This document shows positions 1 through 12,292 of a stretch of DNA of 64,000 nt, piece by piece (the first letter of the stretch is position 1; each line of letters begins with the position of its first letter). The DNA comes from Dipetalonema caudispina (lineage: Eukaryota > Nematoda > Chromadorea > Rhabditida > Onchocercidae): assembly GCA_013365325.1 (NCBI GenBank), contig JABVXV010000322.1:1-64000 (forward strand), in the 5' to 3' direction. The position numbers and the translations under genes were made by a program. Under the pieces are notes generated by a model. It was not told the DNA's origin. It saw nothing but the letters and a program-made list of their open reading frames with translations, and ran no database searches.

Positions 1-170
<170 letters not shown>

Positions 171-2702
171 TTGTGTGCCAACTTTGAAGATCCAAAAGAT
201 GTTATATTTATGGAAAGTGATATGTTTGGCTGTAATAGTGTTGGTAGTTTCGGATTTACTTCGACTTATGTTTATCAGTTTACTATAATGTGGTCCAACA
301 GCTGTTTCTGGTATAATCACTTGAAATAAATATTCAATTGTTAAATGTCTTGCTATCATCTAAACTATCGAAAATCACTGAATGAATTAATTGATACCAA
401 CTTCTCTTTGAGGATCAAATAGCGAAGTATATGACGGATAACATAGTTGGCTCTGTATATTTGCCAATTATTATACTTATACCTTCACTTGGCACTTTTT
501 GTAGGTATCAGACTTTTAAAAGATTATTTGTAATTCATAGTTTTCGTTTCCTTCATTGTCTAATGCAATCCTGCTTGATCGGAAAGTTTATTAGTAGGTG
601 TTTTCTTTTTGTTGCAAGTTACGACATTTATTCATTTATTTATTAGCAGAATCGGAATTTGAGAAGAAGTTAAATGTGCATGATAAACATCTAATTTTCT
701 AACAGAAACGAAGATGATATCAGCAACATTCTTATCATTCGGTCATACGACAGGTCTTATCACTTAACTAGCAAATATTAATTCCCTATTATATTGTCTT
801 CCTCTTGAAAGGATTTCCTTCCAGTTGTTGTATTATCACTTAGTTCGGTAATTTTATTTATGTTAAAAAGAAAGCTGTCGACAACTTTTATTATATGCAT
901 TAATGCAAATATCCAAATTGTTTAACTGATATCTATAGCAACCAAAGAGTCGATTATATATCATAAACTAATGAATCTTGGACTATACAATGGACAGCTT
1001 TGATTTGCATATAAATTATGTAACCAGCAGACATTCTGACGACAAGCAAACCAATATGATTAGCTTTCTTCTTATTCCATCATTGTCTCTGAATTTCTAT
1101 TCCATCATTTTATGAAATATTGAAATATTTCCATTCATCGAATAATTGGGTCAATTATAACAGATACAATACGCATGGATTATGCAAATGATAAATATAT
1201 TGCATTAATAATTTATTCCAATTTGTTCCATATTCAAAGCTTTCTGCTTTAACAAGAAATACATCATATCATTCTATTATTAATGTTTCATTTTTACTCG
1301 AATCAATGATAAAAAATGACAAACAATGCGCTTTCTTCACTTCTACTCGACATCTTTAGGTAACACTTCAACATTCATATTTTCAATAAATAACAATTTT
1401 ACTTGTAAATTAATGGTTGGAGAGTAAGAAGAAAGGAGTAAATGTATTTTAAAAAGTGTGATTAATATATTCTGCATTTTTCATTTAAGCATCGATGCAT
1501 AACTTATCTATCAGATCTGAATAACAGAAAGCATGATAACAAAAGGAAATCATTAATGAGAAAATGAAGGTTATGATAGGGAATCCCAAGGGATAGATTA
1601 TTTTTTTTAATGGATTGAAAATGAGTGTCAAATTGATAACAATGGTTCAAAACTGGTAGAACACAGGTTAAATAACTGATTCTTCTCTTTCCTCTCCCTT
1701 CCTGCCTCTGCCTTTTGCCCTCTATCATTAATTGTTGCATAATTAATTACGAGCAAACAAATGAATTTCTGGTGAACTATTGATTGATTGTATACGGGAA
1801 TATTATAAAGACAAATGTTCGCTTATTCTCTTTGTACTTTCCTAACAATTTTTGTAATCCAAGATTGATTAAGATTTATTTGACCTAGATTAACCTAAAA
1901 AGCGGAAAAAAGAGAGATGAAGAAACTGATTAAGAAGATAGTTGACAGTAACATTTCTTGCTATTACTATGAAATATAATCCTGAACAGGCAAAAGCCTA
2001 ATCCATCAATAATACAGACAAGAGTAATTTATTATTGTGGTTTTCACCAGAACAACTTCCTCTCCAGCTCTTTTGTATCATTTTTTTTTTTTTTTGTCGG
2101 AAAAATATTAAATAAACTTCTTGCTATCACCCGATACAAATGAAAATTTAGTTTTATTTTTTATCACTTTATCGAATAATTACATTTTTTGCTTACAAAA
2201 TGTTTGCAAGTTAATTAATTAATTAATTAACTCATATCTGAAATAATCTTTCACCTCATATCTGAAATAATTTTTAATCATCATTTCATATGAGAAAAAA
2301 AACAATCTTTATCTTTTTTTTCTTTTCTTTATCATCATTATTTTGTCTTTTTTATTGATAAAACGAACTTGTTCCATTCTTTTTCCATCATTACAATTTT
2401 CCTTATCAGTGTAGGGAATGATTTTAACAAAATTATCATCACAATTATAATTTATTTTTCCATTGATACATGCCAAAAAGAGAATTGAAGTGAGCAACCA
2501 GAAATGGAAATGGAAATGGAAATGGAAACAATGATTGGATAATGAAGGTGAAATGGAAAGAAAGAGGAATTGGTTAAGGAGACAGGAAGAAATGAGAGGG
2601 TTTAAATCATCCCGTTTTAATGCCATTAAACTGATGATTGCTGATCCTATCCTAAAATGCTGCTTGATGTTTATGAATTATCAATGGCAATGTCATTAAT
2701 TA

Positions 2703-2706
<4 letters not shown>

Positions 2707-2739
<33 letters not shown>
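2707..2739. repeat. (CT)n microsatellite
   Basis: An uninterrupted CT dinucleotide array of about 33 bases. A second array of the same kind lies at 3945-3969. Confidence 0.95.
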
Positions 2740-2742
<3 letters not shown>

Positions 2743-2881
2743 ATTATCCACTTGAAAAAAGGAAAAAAAAAAAATCAAAGATATGAGGTAATAATGAAAA
2801 GAATCATATATTGATAAATAGGTATTGTCTATCATGAAATTTGGCGGCCAAATAAGGTCATGAAATTTGTTCAGTATTCTT

Positions 2882-2975
2882 TAAAAAAAAAAAAAAAAAA
2901 AAAAAAACTTAATTCTTCTTTCCGGAAAATCTTCCGGAAACATCTGTGCACGGATGACTTTTTTTGCTTTTTTTC

Positions 2976-3006
<31 letters not shown>
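2882..3006. repeat. Facing poly-A and poly-T tracts
   Basis: A run of about 25 A residues is followed about 60 bases later by T-rich tracts, the longest near 2990-3006. The arrangement is inverted, so it could pair, but it may simply reflect the abundance of A and T runs in this genome. Confidence 0.8.
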
Positions 3007-3846
3007 GCAACAAATAGCAACATTCCGCAAAGTTTTTTGAACCATTTTTACGAACTTTTTTTTTTATACTAAATGAAATCTCATAAATTTACATATTCCA
3101 TTACTTTTTGTCACAAATGTCCATTTCATTATCCTCTTCTCTCTCTATCCATTCACAATCACTCCTGTGGTCATTTCTTAGTTGATGTATCCACGATACG
3201 TTATATTTATGTCGATGTATGTGTGTATGTATGAGGTTACAATGGGGTGCATAGATAGAGGTTTTAATGGTGCTGTTGTCGATAAGTTGTTGGGTAGCAG
3301 CATATTGTATAATATACATCATATACATCTATCTTCAACATTGTTGTTAATGGATGATGACAAAATTTCCGAATTTGATGTATTCAGGAAGTAGGATTTT
3401 TTTTTTTTTTGTTGCTAATGGAACTGATAAAGTTACCTAAGCTTTCTCTAATTTCTTTCATTTTCATTTTTTCCAACAAATATTTTTCTTCATTTTACAT
3501 CGATCGATAAATTTTGGCAATAAAACTTTCGATTACTTTTTTTTTTTTGCCATTACCATATTTGTCTTTCCAGTAAAAAGAGAGAGGGAAAAAAAAAAAA
3601 AAAAAAACATATATTATCATACATTTTGAAGATTTAAACTTTTTAGTTTGATAATAAAATATAAACATTGATCTTTTCTCGTTGATAATTAAATTATTCG
3701 CAAATATGAATGATTAAAAAATTATCACACTTATCTAAAAATAATTCGATCAATTTAATCTTTTTTTTTTCAATTATATTCAATCAGAAATTAATGTAAT
3801 TTCAAAATAATTTAATGAAGCAAAAAAATTTTTTCCTTCCCATTTC

Positions 3847-3847
<1 letters not shown>

Positions 3848-3878
<31 letters not shown>
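3848..3878. repeat. Poly-A tract
   Basis: About 31 consecutive A residues just before a CT-rich stretch. Confidence 0.95.
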
Positions 3879-3880
<2 letters not shown>

Positions 3881-4665
3881 TAATGTAATAAGTAATTGTA
3901 ACGGATCAATTCGTATTCCATCCTTTTCATCCTCCTCTCTTTCCCTCTCTCTCTCTCTCTCTCTCTCTCCCTCCCTTTCTTCGTTTACTCATCCTATCGT
4001 CGTTCATTTAGTCTTAGTCTTAGTGTTAGTTAGTTTCAATCTCAATATCGAAAGATTCATTCCTATTTCTTATCTTTCACAATTGAAATATGCCTTATGA
4101 GATTTTGGAACACCATTAACATCTCATGCAGTTTCTCTTCCGTTTTTCTCCCTTTCCTTTTCCGGCATTTTATTTATTTTCGTTTGCCTTACACACATAC
4201 ATATTCATTGTATAAATTAAAAGAAAAAAGAAAAATGAAAAAGCTATCGATAAATAAAATGAATAACTTTCATTTAAAAATATCATTTCTGTGATTAATT
4301 TTATCGATGAAATTTAACTAAGGAATTTATTTTCATTTCTTAACCATTTTAAGCAATATAATAAACATTCATTTTCATTTTCTTTTTTCTCCTTCTTTTT
4401 TACTTTTGTAAAATTTAAATTATGTTGATTCATAATTTTGGGATAAAATGGATGATTTATGTGGAAATATTTCGAATAGTGACAACATGCGATGACGGTA
4501 TAATGGTGACAAATTTGTTTTGTAAGTATATCATTGCCCCTAATTGAAAAGAAACGAAATGAAATATGTGCGGTTTTTTTTAAGTACTGCCTTATTTACT
4601 TTAATTTATCGTAGCTCTCATCGAATTGTCTATTTAATTCGCTTAATGCGAAATCTTCTGATCCT

Positions 4666-4697
4666 TAGATTATTATTATTATTATTATTATTATTAT
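4666..4697. repeat. (ATT)n microsatellite
   Basis: About ten ATT units, the same trinucleotide as at the left edge of the window, followed by degenerate TTA/TTG repeats to about 4780. Confidence 0.9.
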
Positions 4698-7600
4698 TGT
4701 TTATTATTATTGTTGTTATGATTATTGATTAATAATTATTAATTATTATTACTGTTATTATCATTAATTTTTATTATTCAGATTTTTTTTTTTTTTTTGT
4801 TTTGCTATAAATCTACATCATATTACCAATTATAATCATAGGAATTAAAACTGCTGATATTGCGGAAAGTTACATGATGTCATGAAAGATGTTCATGTTA
4901 ACTTTTAATTTTTTATTTTTAATCAATTTGTATTTTATTTTTTATTTCTATCAATTTTATATGTTCCATTTATTAATTGCTATAAAAAATTTCTATCTCA
5001 GATGCAACAAACAATTCTTATTTGATTTTATGCGAAAGTATTGATTTTCTCCCGCTTTTATTTTCCGAACAATTTCGAGGATTAGAAGTTTGCTTTTCCA
5101 TCTTACCGTTTATAGGAATTTTATGTGAGAAAAATGAAACTTTTAATGTTTTGCTATTTCATTATCACATTAGGATAAACAAATAACTCAAATTTTGTGT
5201 ACTTGGAAGAGAAAATTTTTACTCAAACTGTATTACATTGTGCAAATCACTTCTTATTTCATCTTTGTAGTAATTTAAATTGTAATAAATTCTTTTTCGC
5301 AGTAAATTTGAATAATTTTCAGGGATTTAAATTTATTTTCTATGTGATATGTTGATGTGACAATTTTTTCCCTCAATAATACTTCAATCCACTGTTTGAT
5401 TTTTTAGTGGGATATTTCTCACTTCCCAAATTATCAGATTTAATTATGTTCATCAAAATACAAAATCCCACGATCGTTTGCGTGTGTATTTACAAAAAGC
5501 GCTTAAAAAATCGATTGGATTCGTTGGAATAAGTTTCGAAATAAAATCGATATTTTTAAAATGAAAATTTAGTTGATAAATCAAATGCTTGACTTCAGTT
5601 TTTTTTTGCCTTATGATATCTTACGTATATAGTTTTTCTATATTTTCAATTTTACTTTAAATTTATTTTATTCATTTTTTACCAATTTTAATCAATCATT
5701 TCTATGTCGCAATCGTTTACTAACAGGTCCCTTTATTTATTGTAAATGATCGTGTGCAATCTTTGAAAATGCCGAAATCAAATTAGTAGGTCGATATCAG
5801 TTGGCTTCTCTTTTTTTTCTTACAATAAAGCAGCCTATTATTTGCAAAAAAAAAGAAAATTTTAAATCAAAAATTGTGCCTCTCCGAATTTCATTTTTTG
5901 GTTTTATTTTTGTTCTTTTTTTTTTTTGAAATCATATCTTTAATATTTCCCTCATATATGTAAAAGAATTTAGGAAAACAAACAAACAAACAACTTTTAC
6001 AAAATAAAATTTTTAAGATTGTAATAAATTTTTGAAGTTTTATTAGTGGTCTTTCTGCATCATATTCCTTTCACTAATAATTTTCAAGATTCTGATTGCA
6101 TGTGAAATTTAAGAAGAAATTATTAATCATTTTAATCAAGCGGTTAAACTTTGTTAAATATAAAAATATTTAGCACTGCTATTCCTAGCTGATATGTTGA
6201 AGTAACTATTGAATAAAGTCCAATAATTACCATCCATTGAATGAATTTCATTTCTCAGTTAATTATCTTTATTTCTGACATCATGACTTTTTTCAGCTTT
6301 TAATTCTTTCAATAAGTAATAATTTAAAGCCGAGTAACTACTTAACAAAACTAAATTTTAATTTTAATTCTTTTTTTTTTAAGTGAATTTAGAAATCAGA
6401 AGTATAAAATATTATGCAATAAATTGAAAAGTTATGATACTATCAGTTGGAGTAAATTTGTGATGATACCTATCAACGATCAATTTCTACAAGCCTTGAA
6501 AATTTAACAGATGAAATGATTGCTGAAAGACAGCTTGCTTTATCTCATTGTTGATCAATTTACTATTGCCATAATAATTACTGTTAGTACTACTAGATTG
6601 GAGTATAATATATAGAAGCGTGAGTAGAGCTAATTGTTGTTATTGCAAAATTTACATCTCCGGTCTGATCTGTCGCCGTTAACCCTTCATTTAGGCATCA
6701 TCAATAATTGTGACGAAAAGCGATTTGGGATGTTCATTTCACACCAAATGGCTTCTTCAATTATTATTCTTCTAACTAAGCATACTTCATTTTGCCATTT
6801 CGCAAATTATATTTTCAACTTTAAAGCTTTTCATAAACAGTGATGATATATATATAGACTCAATCATCATTTACATTATTTTACTCTCTTTTAAATATCA
6901 TTAATCATATATTTGTTTATTTTATGTCTTATATTGTATCGGAGCTATTCACCAATCCATGTGACAATCTTGATTATGATCCTAATTTCATTTCATTTCA
7001 TCTCTTTTTGATCGTTATATTTCGACCATATTTTATACTGATCATTGGCTACTATTTTATCACAAACATTTGGTAAGGCAGACAGTTGTCTTCATTTGAA
7101 TACAGCTGACATGATGATATAGCGGTATCTTTTTAGATAATGTAAAATGTTCTCTACTATGCTTTTGAATATATATGTTTAAAATATGTTAGCAATGATC
7201 GGTGTAATTTCATCCATTCATTTTGGTCACATTTACTGTTTGCAAAAAAAAAAAAAGAAAAGAAAATATAAATTGGATTGATTATTTTTGAACGATTAGA
7301 ATGGGGTAAAAAATAGTGATAGTAAAAAAACTAACAATAATTAATTTATTAATGATTAAAGTTAGTGAATGATTTATAGATGAAAATGTCCTTTCACAAT
7401 ATTTCCCAAATTTTATGTATGCAAACACATAGTTCAAAGGGTTAAAAAAAAAAAAAAAAGAAAAAAAGTTGGAAGAAAAATGCAAAAAGAGTTGGATAAA
7501 TATGCAAATATCATTTTACTCTAATTTCTTTAACAATTAACCTTATTTAACCTTTAAAAAAAAAAAAAAAAAAAGGAAAAAGAGAAAGAAAAGAAGAGGA

Positions 7601-7810
7601 ATTTCTGAATGATACTTACAACACCTAAATAATACATATACCTGAAATTGGATTAGAAACATAAAAATACTCTCTTCATCACAAATACAATCATCTTATA
7701 TGAATCATGGCTTTATAGTTTAATATTGGTGAATAGCAATGACTAGCAAAAGCATTTTCTCGCAAAATTGCGGATATCGGAGAGAGGAGAAGAGAGGAGG
7801 GAATAAGTAA

Positions 7811-7990
7811 TGGTTGGTGGTTGATCGGTTAGTTCGTTGGTTGGTTGGTTGGTTGGTTGATTGGTTGATTGGTTGGTTGGTTGGTTGGTTTGTTGGGTTA
7901 GTTGGCTGGCTGTTCACTGGATAGATAGATAGATGGATAGATGGATGGATGGATGGATGGTTGGATAGATGGGATGGTTGAATGGATGAA
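7811..7990. repeat. GGTT and GGAT/GATA tetranucleotide repeat block
   Basis: GGTT units dominate 7811-7911 and GATA/GGAT units dominate 7921-7985. The complementary strand is open for about 128 codons through this block, but its translation is only a repeat-encoded pattern of Asn-Gln-Pro-Thr and Ser-Ile-His-Pro units followed by a proline run, so I do not treat it as a gene. Confidence 0.9.
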
Positions 7991-8025
7991 TGAATTAATT
8001 GAAAGAGGTAGAAGAGGTGAGAAGA

Positions 8026-8053
8026 GGGGGATGGGGGGGGGGGAGGGGGGGGG
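8026..8053 (+). repeat. G-run cluster, possible G-quadruplex
   Basis: Runs of about 5, 10 and 9 G residues are separated by only AT or A. This is striking in such AT-rich DNA. The two long runs can each supply two G-tracts, so an intramolecular quadruplex is possible. No function is shown. Confidence 0.6.
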
Positions 8054-9293
8054 ACCGAAGGACAGGCTTCATCAACTAATATTACGAATTTCTCTGTTAA
8101 ACACATCGACCTGAAATATTTCGCCTTCTTTTTCTTCTTCTTTTTTCCTAACTATATTTCTATCTATTTCATTTTCCATTCCTTTCGAATGATTTTTTAA
8201 ATAATATAATCAAATTCTAACAAGATTATTTGCTAATGATGATACATACAGTTAAGATCATGAACATTTTTATAAATTACCTAATTAATTTAATCAATTT
8301 TTGAAAATATTCTCGAGATGGCTGATTATTTATTGATATTTCAGTAATTTATCATTGTATTAATGCCAATTATCAAAATACACTATTTTAATAATCCATT
8401 CTTCTAGTTTTTTTATGATTTGACGAGGTTTCTTTTTTCTTTTTTTCAAATGTTTATACTATGAAATGAATGAAATAAGTTTTGATTGTAATTTGATCAG
8501 AGTTGATATTACATTATACTTTTATCTGTAATATTTCATCAACTTATTAATCTTTGATAAGAAATAAGGAATATTTTTGTAAACATAAAAAATTTCATAA
8601 AAAATATGAGAAGACAAAAAACAATAGTTTTTCTCATATTATCATTTGTAATTTTTTTATCACTTAAATGAAAGTTATATTAAAGATTGGAAGATTATCA
8701 AATGAGACATTCATAAAGTATAAATTTAACTCATTAATATTAGTATTAATTAACTGTGCTAAAGTAATCAAGAATATGTCATTGGAAATGTTTGTGTACT
8801 TTTAGTCAATTTCATTATCATTTAACACAATTGCTTTTTGGTTTCAATAAATTTACTCGATATGGTGCTATGTAAGTTCCCCTTTTGCAAACTTTCAACA
8901 TTGTCGATCAGAGACAGTTATAACAAATCAATTTAGAAGTCAGCTGACGATCTGGCTAATTCTTCCTACATAAGTTACATCGAGCAACTTCTAATTACAC
9001 AATCAGCAAGTTGAAAATGTGACATAACCATCATTAATTTATTCGTTGTGTGATAACAATAAATGATTCTGATTATCGTTCATCTTTCATTTCTTCCTAA
9101 TATAGCGTATCTTTTGTAATTAATTCGATTCAACGATTCTTAAATATTATTTATTACTAAAAATAACTTTATGTATTAAAAAATTTTGATCAGATAAGAA
9201 CAAAAATTAAAATTCAATCTTAAAACATCAAAATTGTTCAGAGTTAAAAAGAAAAAAGAAAAAAAAGAAAGAAATTTGGTAGAAATGTCAAGC

Positions 9294-9324
9294 TGTATAG
9301 GGTCATTAATTATGAGCCTATACA
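9294..9324. repeat. 31-bp near-perfect inverted repeat
   Basis: Arms TGTATAGG (9294-9301) and CCTATACA (9317-9324) are exact reverse complements. Inside them TCAT (9303-9306) and ATGA (9312-9315) also pair, around a TAATT loop. One G/G mismatch interrupts each arm at 9302 and 9316. The centre carries a TAAT homeodomain-type core. Confidence 0.85.
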
Positions 9325-9406
9325 ATCTTTCTGCTATCACCGCTACATTCCAGTCGCCAGACTATTTATAATGAAATGAAAATCGTATTTACCAGACTAC
9401 AGCGTA

Positions 9407-9439
9407 ACGTGTTCGCTCACGTAAGAACGTAACTCACGT
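9407..9439. promoter_or_regulatory. Cluster of ACGT cores
   Basis: ACGT occurs at 9407, 9419, 9427 and 9436, and again at 9510, within very AT-rich DNA. The copies are spaced 12, 8 and 9 bases apart. ACGT is the core of bZIP/CREB-type and some bHLH sites, so this could be a transcription factor cluster. It lies 2.7 kb upstream of the first Robo coding exon. Function is inferred from motif density only. Confidence 0.3.
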
Positions 9440-10794
9440 ATGGAGTTTAAAATACCATTCCGTCTGATTTATTCCTTCATATTTCGATCTATTTCTCTAT
9501 TGCTCAAGCACGTATTTCGGAATTTCGTGTAGGATGTTTAAATGACATGTAAGACATGCATTGCTTGCAAAAAGGCTTACTAATGATATAAAGAATGAAA
9601 TGCAAGCGGTATGCTAGCAGTTTGGAAGTAATAGCTAAAGCTTAATAATGATGGCATTCTTAAGACATGCTTTGTAAGGTAGATGAAGAAGAGCATTGAA
9701 AAGGGATAAACTCCTTCTTCCCTTCACTTCTCTATCGCTTTTCCTCTTTTTCTCTCCCAGAGAGGGTTGAAAAGACATTGAGGTGACCGTCATCTCCTTC
9801 CCTTCGTCTTCATCTTTCGCAAATAACTCCCTTTGTCGCACTTTTCCCATCGTATTCTTTTATTTATTTATTGATTTATTTATTGTTTTATTTATTTATT
9901 TATTGATTTTCCTCATTTTTCTATCCTTTACTAAACGAATTGTTTGATTGGAATTTTGTAGTGTAAGAAGCTAAGAAATTTATGCATACTATCATTAAAT
10001 GCTATCCACATTGGATGGTTGTGTTGAAGAGCAGTGATCAGTTGTGCTTTTTTTTTTTTTTTTTTTTTTTTTGTTTTGTCTTTCTGAAATTAAATTCTAT
10101 TATTATACGTTTCACAAATTTAGCTTTTTGATTAAATTCCATGAACATATACCTGCTAAACATAGCACTTTGGATTATAAAGATAAATGTATGATGACAT
10201 TTTTAGTCTTAGCAATAAAAATTTTTGGGATAGTGGATTTCACCAATAGACCGCATCAATTGTAGCTATTAAAGTAAAAAATTTCGCCGATATGTTCATG
10301 ATTTCCTACTTTTTTTCTCTCTCTCTCTCTCTTTGTGTCATTTCTCTCCTGTTTTGTGATAAGAATGAAAAATGATAAGAGATAACGGAATTCAGAAGTG
10401 TTACATCGTAACATTTTTCGTGCAACTTATATCTATTAGTACATGTGATAGTGAAACATTAAATAATTTTCGTAAACAATTTATTTGATTAGCTTGAAAA
10501 CATTTCTATTAGCAGTACAATGATTGCTTAATTTTTTACTATTCCCTATTAATTTGATTTTTTAAAAAGAAAACATACTTTATAAAATTGGAATTTAATC
10601 TTTTGTTAAATTTGGACACGGATGGGAAGTGGGGACAGTAGTCGTTGTACGAGTTTGAATTTTGAGTTTGAATATTTTTGTTGGGTTGGTTTTGGTGAAT
10701 TGCGTTTTCTGACCTTGTCGATTAAACATCAATGACAGCAGCAACGAGAATACATTACCGATAGCTGATTCATATATGTATTGCTGTGTTGCAC

Positions 10795-10910
10795 AGGTGC
10801 TGCCTCCTCCGGAGTGTTTTACGGCACCTTCTTCACCGGATCCTTCTTCCTCTGTTCTCGGCCCTTTTCCTTTCCCGTTTTCTTGAAAAGGCAGTAGGCC
10901 TTATCCTCAC
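10795..10910. promoter_or_regulatory. Locally GC-rich, pyrimidine-rich island
   Basis: This segment is clearly richer in G and C than its surroundings, with CTCC, TTCC and CCGG words and few A/T runs. It lies 1.3 kb upstream of the first Robo coding exon on the same strand. It could be a core promoter or an untranslated exon. No open frame here is convincing. Confidence 0.3.
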
Positions 10911-11823
10911 TTCCATTGTTCGACTACTAACTCTATTGTTGGATTAAAAAAAGAAAATCTAAAGAGTGGAAGTCTTTAACATTCATCCATCTATCCACAG
11001 CCTCTATTTATGAATTCTACCTCTTTCTTCCTTCTAAAGGTAACTTGTTGAAATTGAAGGGGTAATGCTGTCATCTTTCGTCTAATATGAAAGTTCCCTT
11101 GCAAATAGTAAGAATTTTATGTTAATTGATATTGATTACAATATAGAAAATGTTCGCTCTACTATAGAAAGAAAGGTAATAGAAATTATGATTTATGTTA
11201 GTACGCAAGTTGTAATTCCGAAGCTATGGAAAATCATATATATTATTCTATAGCTAAAGAGGTTATTGGGAATGGGGCAAAAAAAAGAAGAAATATTAGT
11301 AAAAAAAATAACAGAATTTGTAAAAGAACAATAATTTTGATAAATTATTTTATTAGTTAGAATAGCATTTTATGCACTGTTATGTCTTACTGATACTAAA
11401 ATTTCCCATTGTTCTTTGCGATCAATTATTCATACGATAATTCTCTTATTTGTATACATACATTCATATATAATATGTACCAATGAAAGCAAATATCATT
11501 GACGTGTCGTATCTATCATCACATTCCATTGTGAAATAGTTAATACGTCTAATACTGAATGTATTTTGATGAATTTCAGGTGACATTGCATAAAGTATTA
11601 GTGGATCCATCAACAATTATCGTCAGCAAGAAGAGAATATATTAGTGTCGCTGCTTGCGACAAGTTCACAATATTTGACTGTTAAAGAGAGAATACGATA
11701 TCATATTACACATTTGCAATCAGTCTGTATTATTATTATTATTACCATTGCTACTATTACCCGAACGTCAAGATTCACTATTATTTCCACGAATAACTTC
11801 TTCAACTGTTGTTTACTGTTCCG

Positions 11824-11850
11824 GAGAGAGAGAGAGAGAGAGGGAGAAGG
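11824..11850. repeat. (GA)n microsatellite
   Basis: GA dinucleotide array grading into GGAGAAG, about 340 bases upstream of the first Robo coding exon. GA arrays can bind GAGA-type factors, but no such role is shown. Confidence 0.85.
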
Positions 11851-12186
11851 AGAAGAGTCAATACCAGTAAATCGTGCAATCATGGAAGCAATTGGTGTAT
11901 TTCGTGAATACACAGTGTAACTTGTTATTGGTTATATTGGAGTATTCTATATGGTATTAATAGTGGTGTTTAGCTGCAGCTGTAGGTCGAGAAGTAGCCA
12001 TTGAGTTGCTCGAGCTGTAGCAGTATTGGTGGTAATTCGGGAGAAGAGTTCAACTAAACTGGACATCCACAACAATCTATTGCCTTTCTTTTTTTCTCTC
12101 TCTTATTGCTTCAATTTTCGTTTATGTTATCATTATCAACAATGCATTGAACAGTCATCCCTAAAGGATAGTTTACTAAACGAAAT

Positions 12187-12292
12187 ATGTTCTATCATAC
12201 AACAACAACAGTTTATAACCCTTCGAAGTATTTCGCTGCTTCGATTATTATTTTATTATCAATGGGAATTGCTAATACCGATGAAATGATTG
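12187..12292 (+). CDS. sax-3: Signal-peptide first coding exon of the Robo/SAX-3 gene
   Basis: This 106-base exon encodes 35 residues with a hydrophobic core (FAASIIILLSMGIA, residues 16-29) typical of a secretion signal. It ends in phase 1 at a GTTAGT donor. That matches the next exon at 15809, which starts with two bases completing a Glu codon just before the first Ig domain. It lies 3.5 kb from exon 2. An in-frame stop at 12169 supports this ATG. Transcript evidence would be needed to exclude an alternative first exon. Confidence 0.8.

Larger units (their letters stand above)
171..7810. other. AT-rich intergenic sequence, no gene supported
   Basis: I see no coding segment here. Open frames stay short, lack recognisable domains and consist mainly of F, I, K, N and L from homopolymers. 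The stretch holds many simple tracts: a CT repeat at 2707-2739, an A run at 2882-2907 followed by T-rich sequence to 3006, A runs near 3587-3607 and 3848-3878, CT at 3945-3969, and ATT at 4666-4697. A short tandem duplication of a CTCATATCTGAAAT unit lies at about 2231-2270. It may include distal regulatory sequence of the Robo gene that starts at 12187, but no site can be assigned. Confidence 0.7.
8054..12186. other. Intergenic sequence upstream of the Robo gene, probable promoter region
   Basis: No coding exon is supported. It contains an imperfect palindrome at 9294-9324, a cluster of ACGT motifs at 9407-9439, a poly-T tract at about 10050-10072, a CT repeat at about 10312-10333, a locally GC-rich pyrimidine stretch at 10795-10910 and a GA repeat at 11824-11850. 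Position makes it the likely 5' regulatory and 5' UTR region of the Robo/SAX-3 gene whose first coding exon begins at 12187. A TTTCAG at about 11574-11579 could be a splice acceptor for an untranslated exon, but this is only a possibility. Confidence 0.6.

Noticed and set aside
2309..2626. 105-codon minus-strand open frame with His-Phe repeats
   Set aside because: The His-Phe run comes from GGAAAT-type simple repeats and the rest is low complexity; no homology is recognised.
7720..8106. 128-codon minus-strand open frame rich in Asn, Gln, Pro, Thr and Ser-Ile-His-Pro units
   Set aside because: It is the direct translation of the GGTT/GGAT tetranucleotide repeats and the G run; no domain or splice structure supports it.
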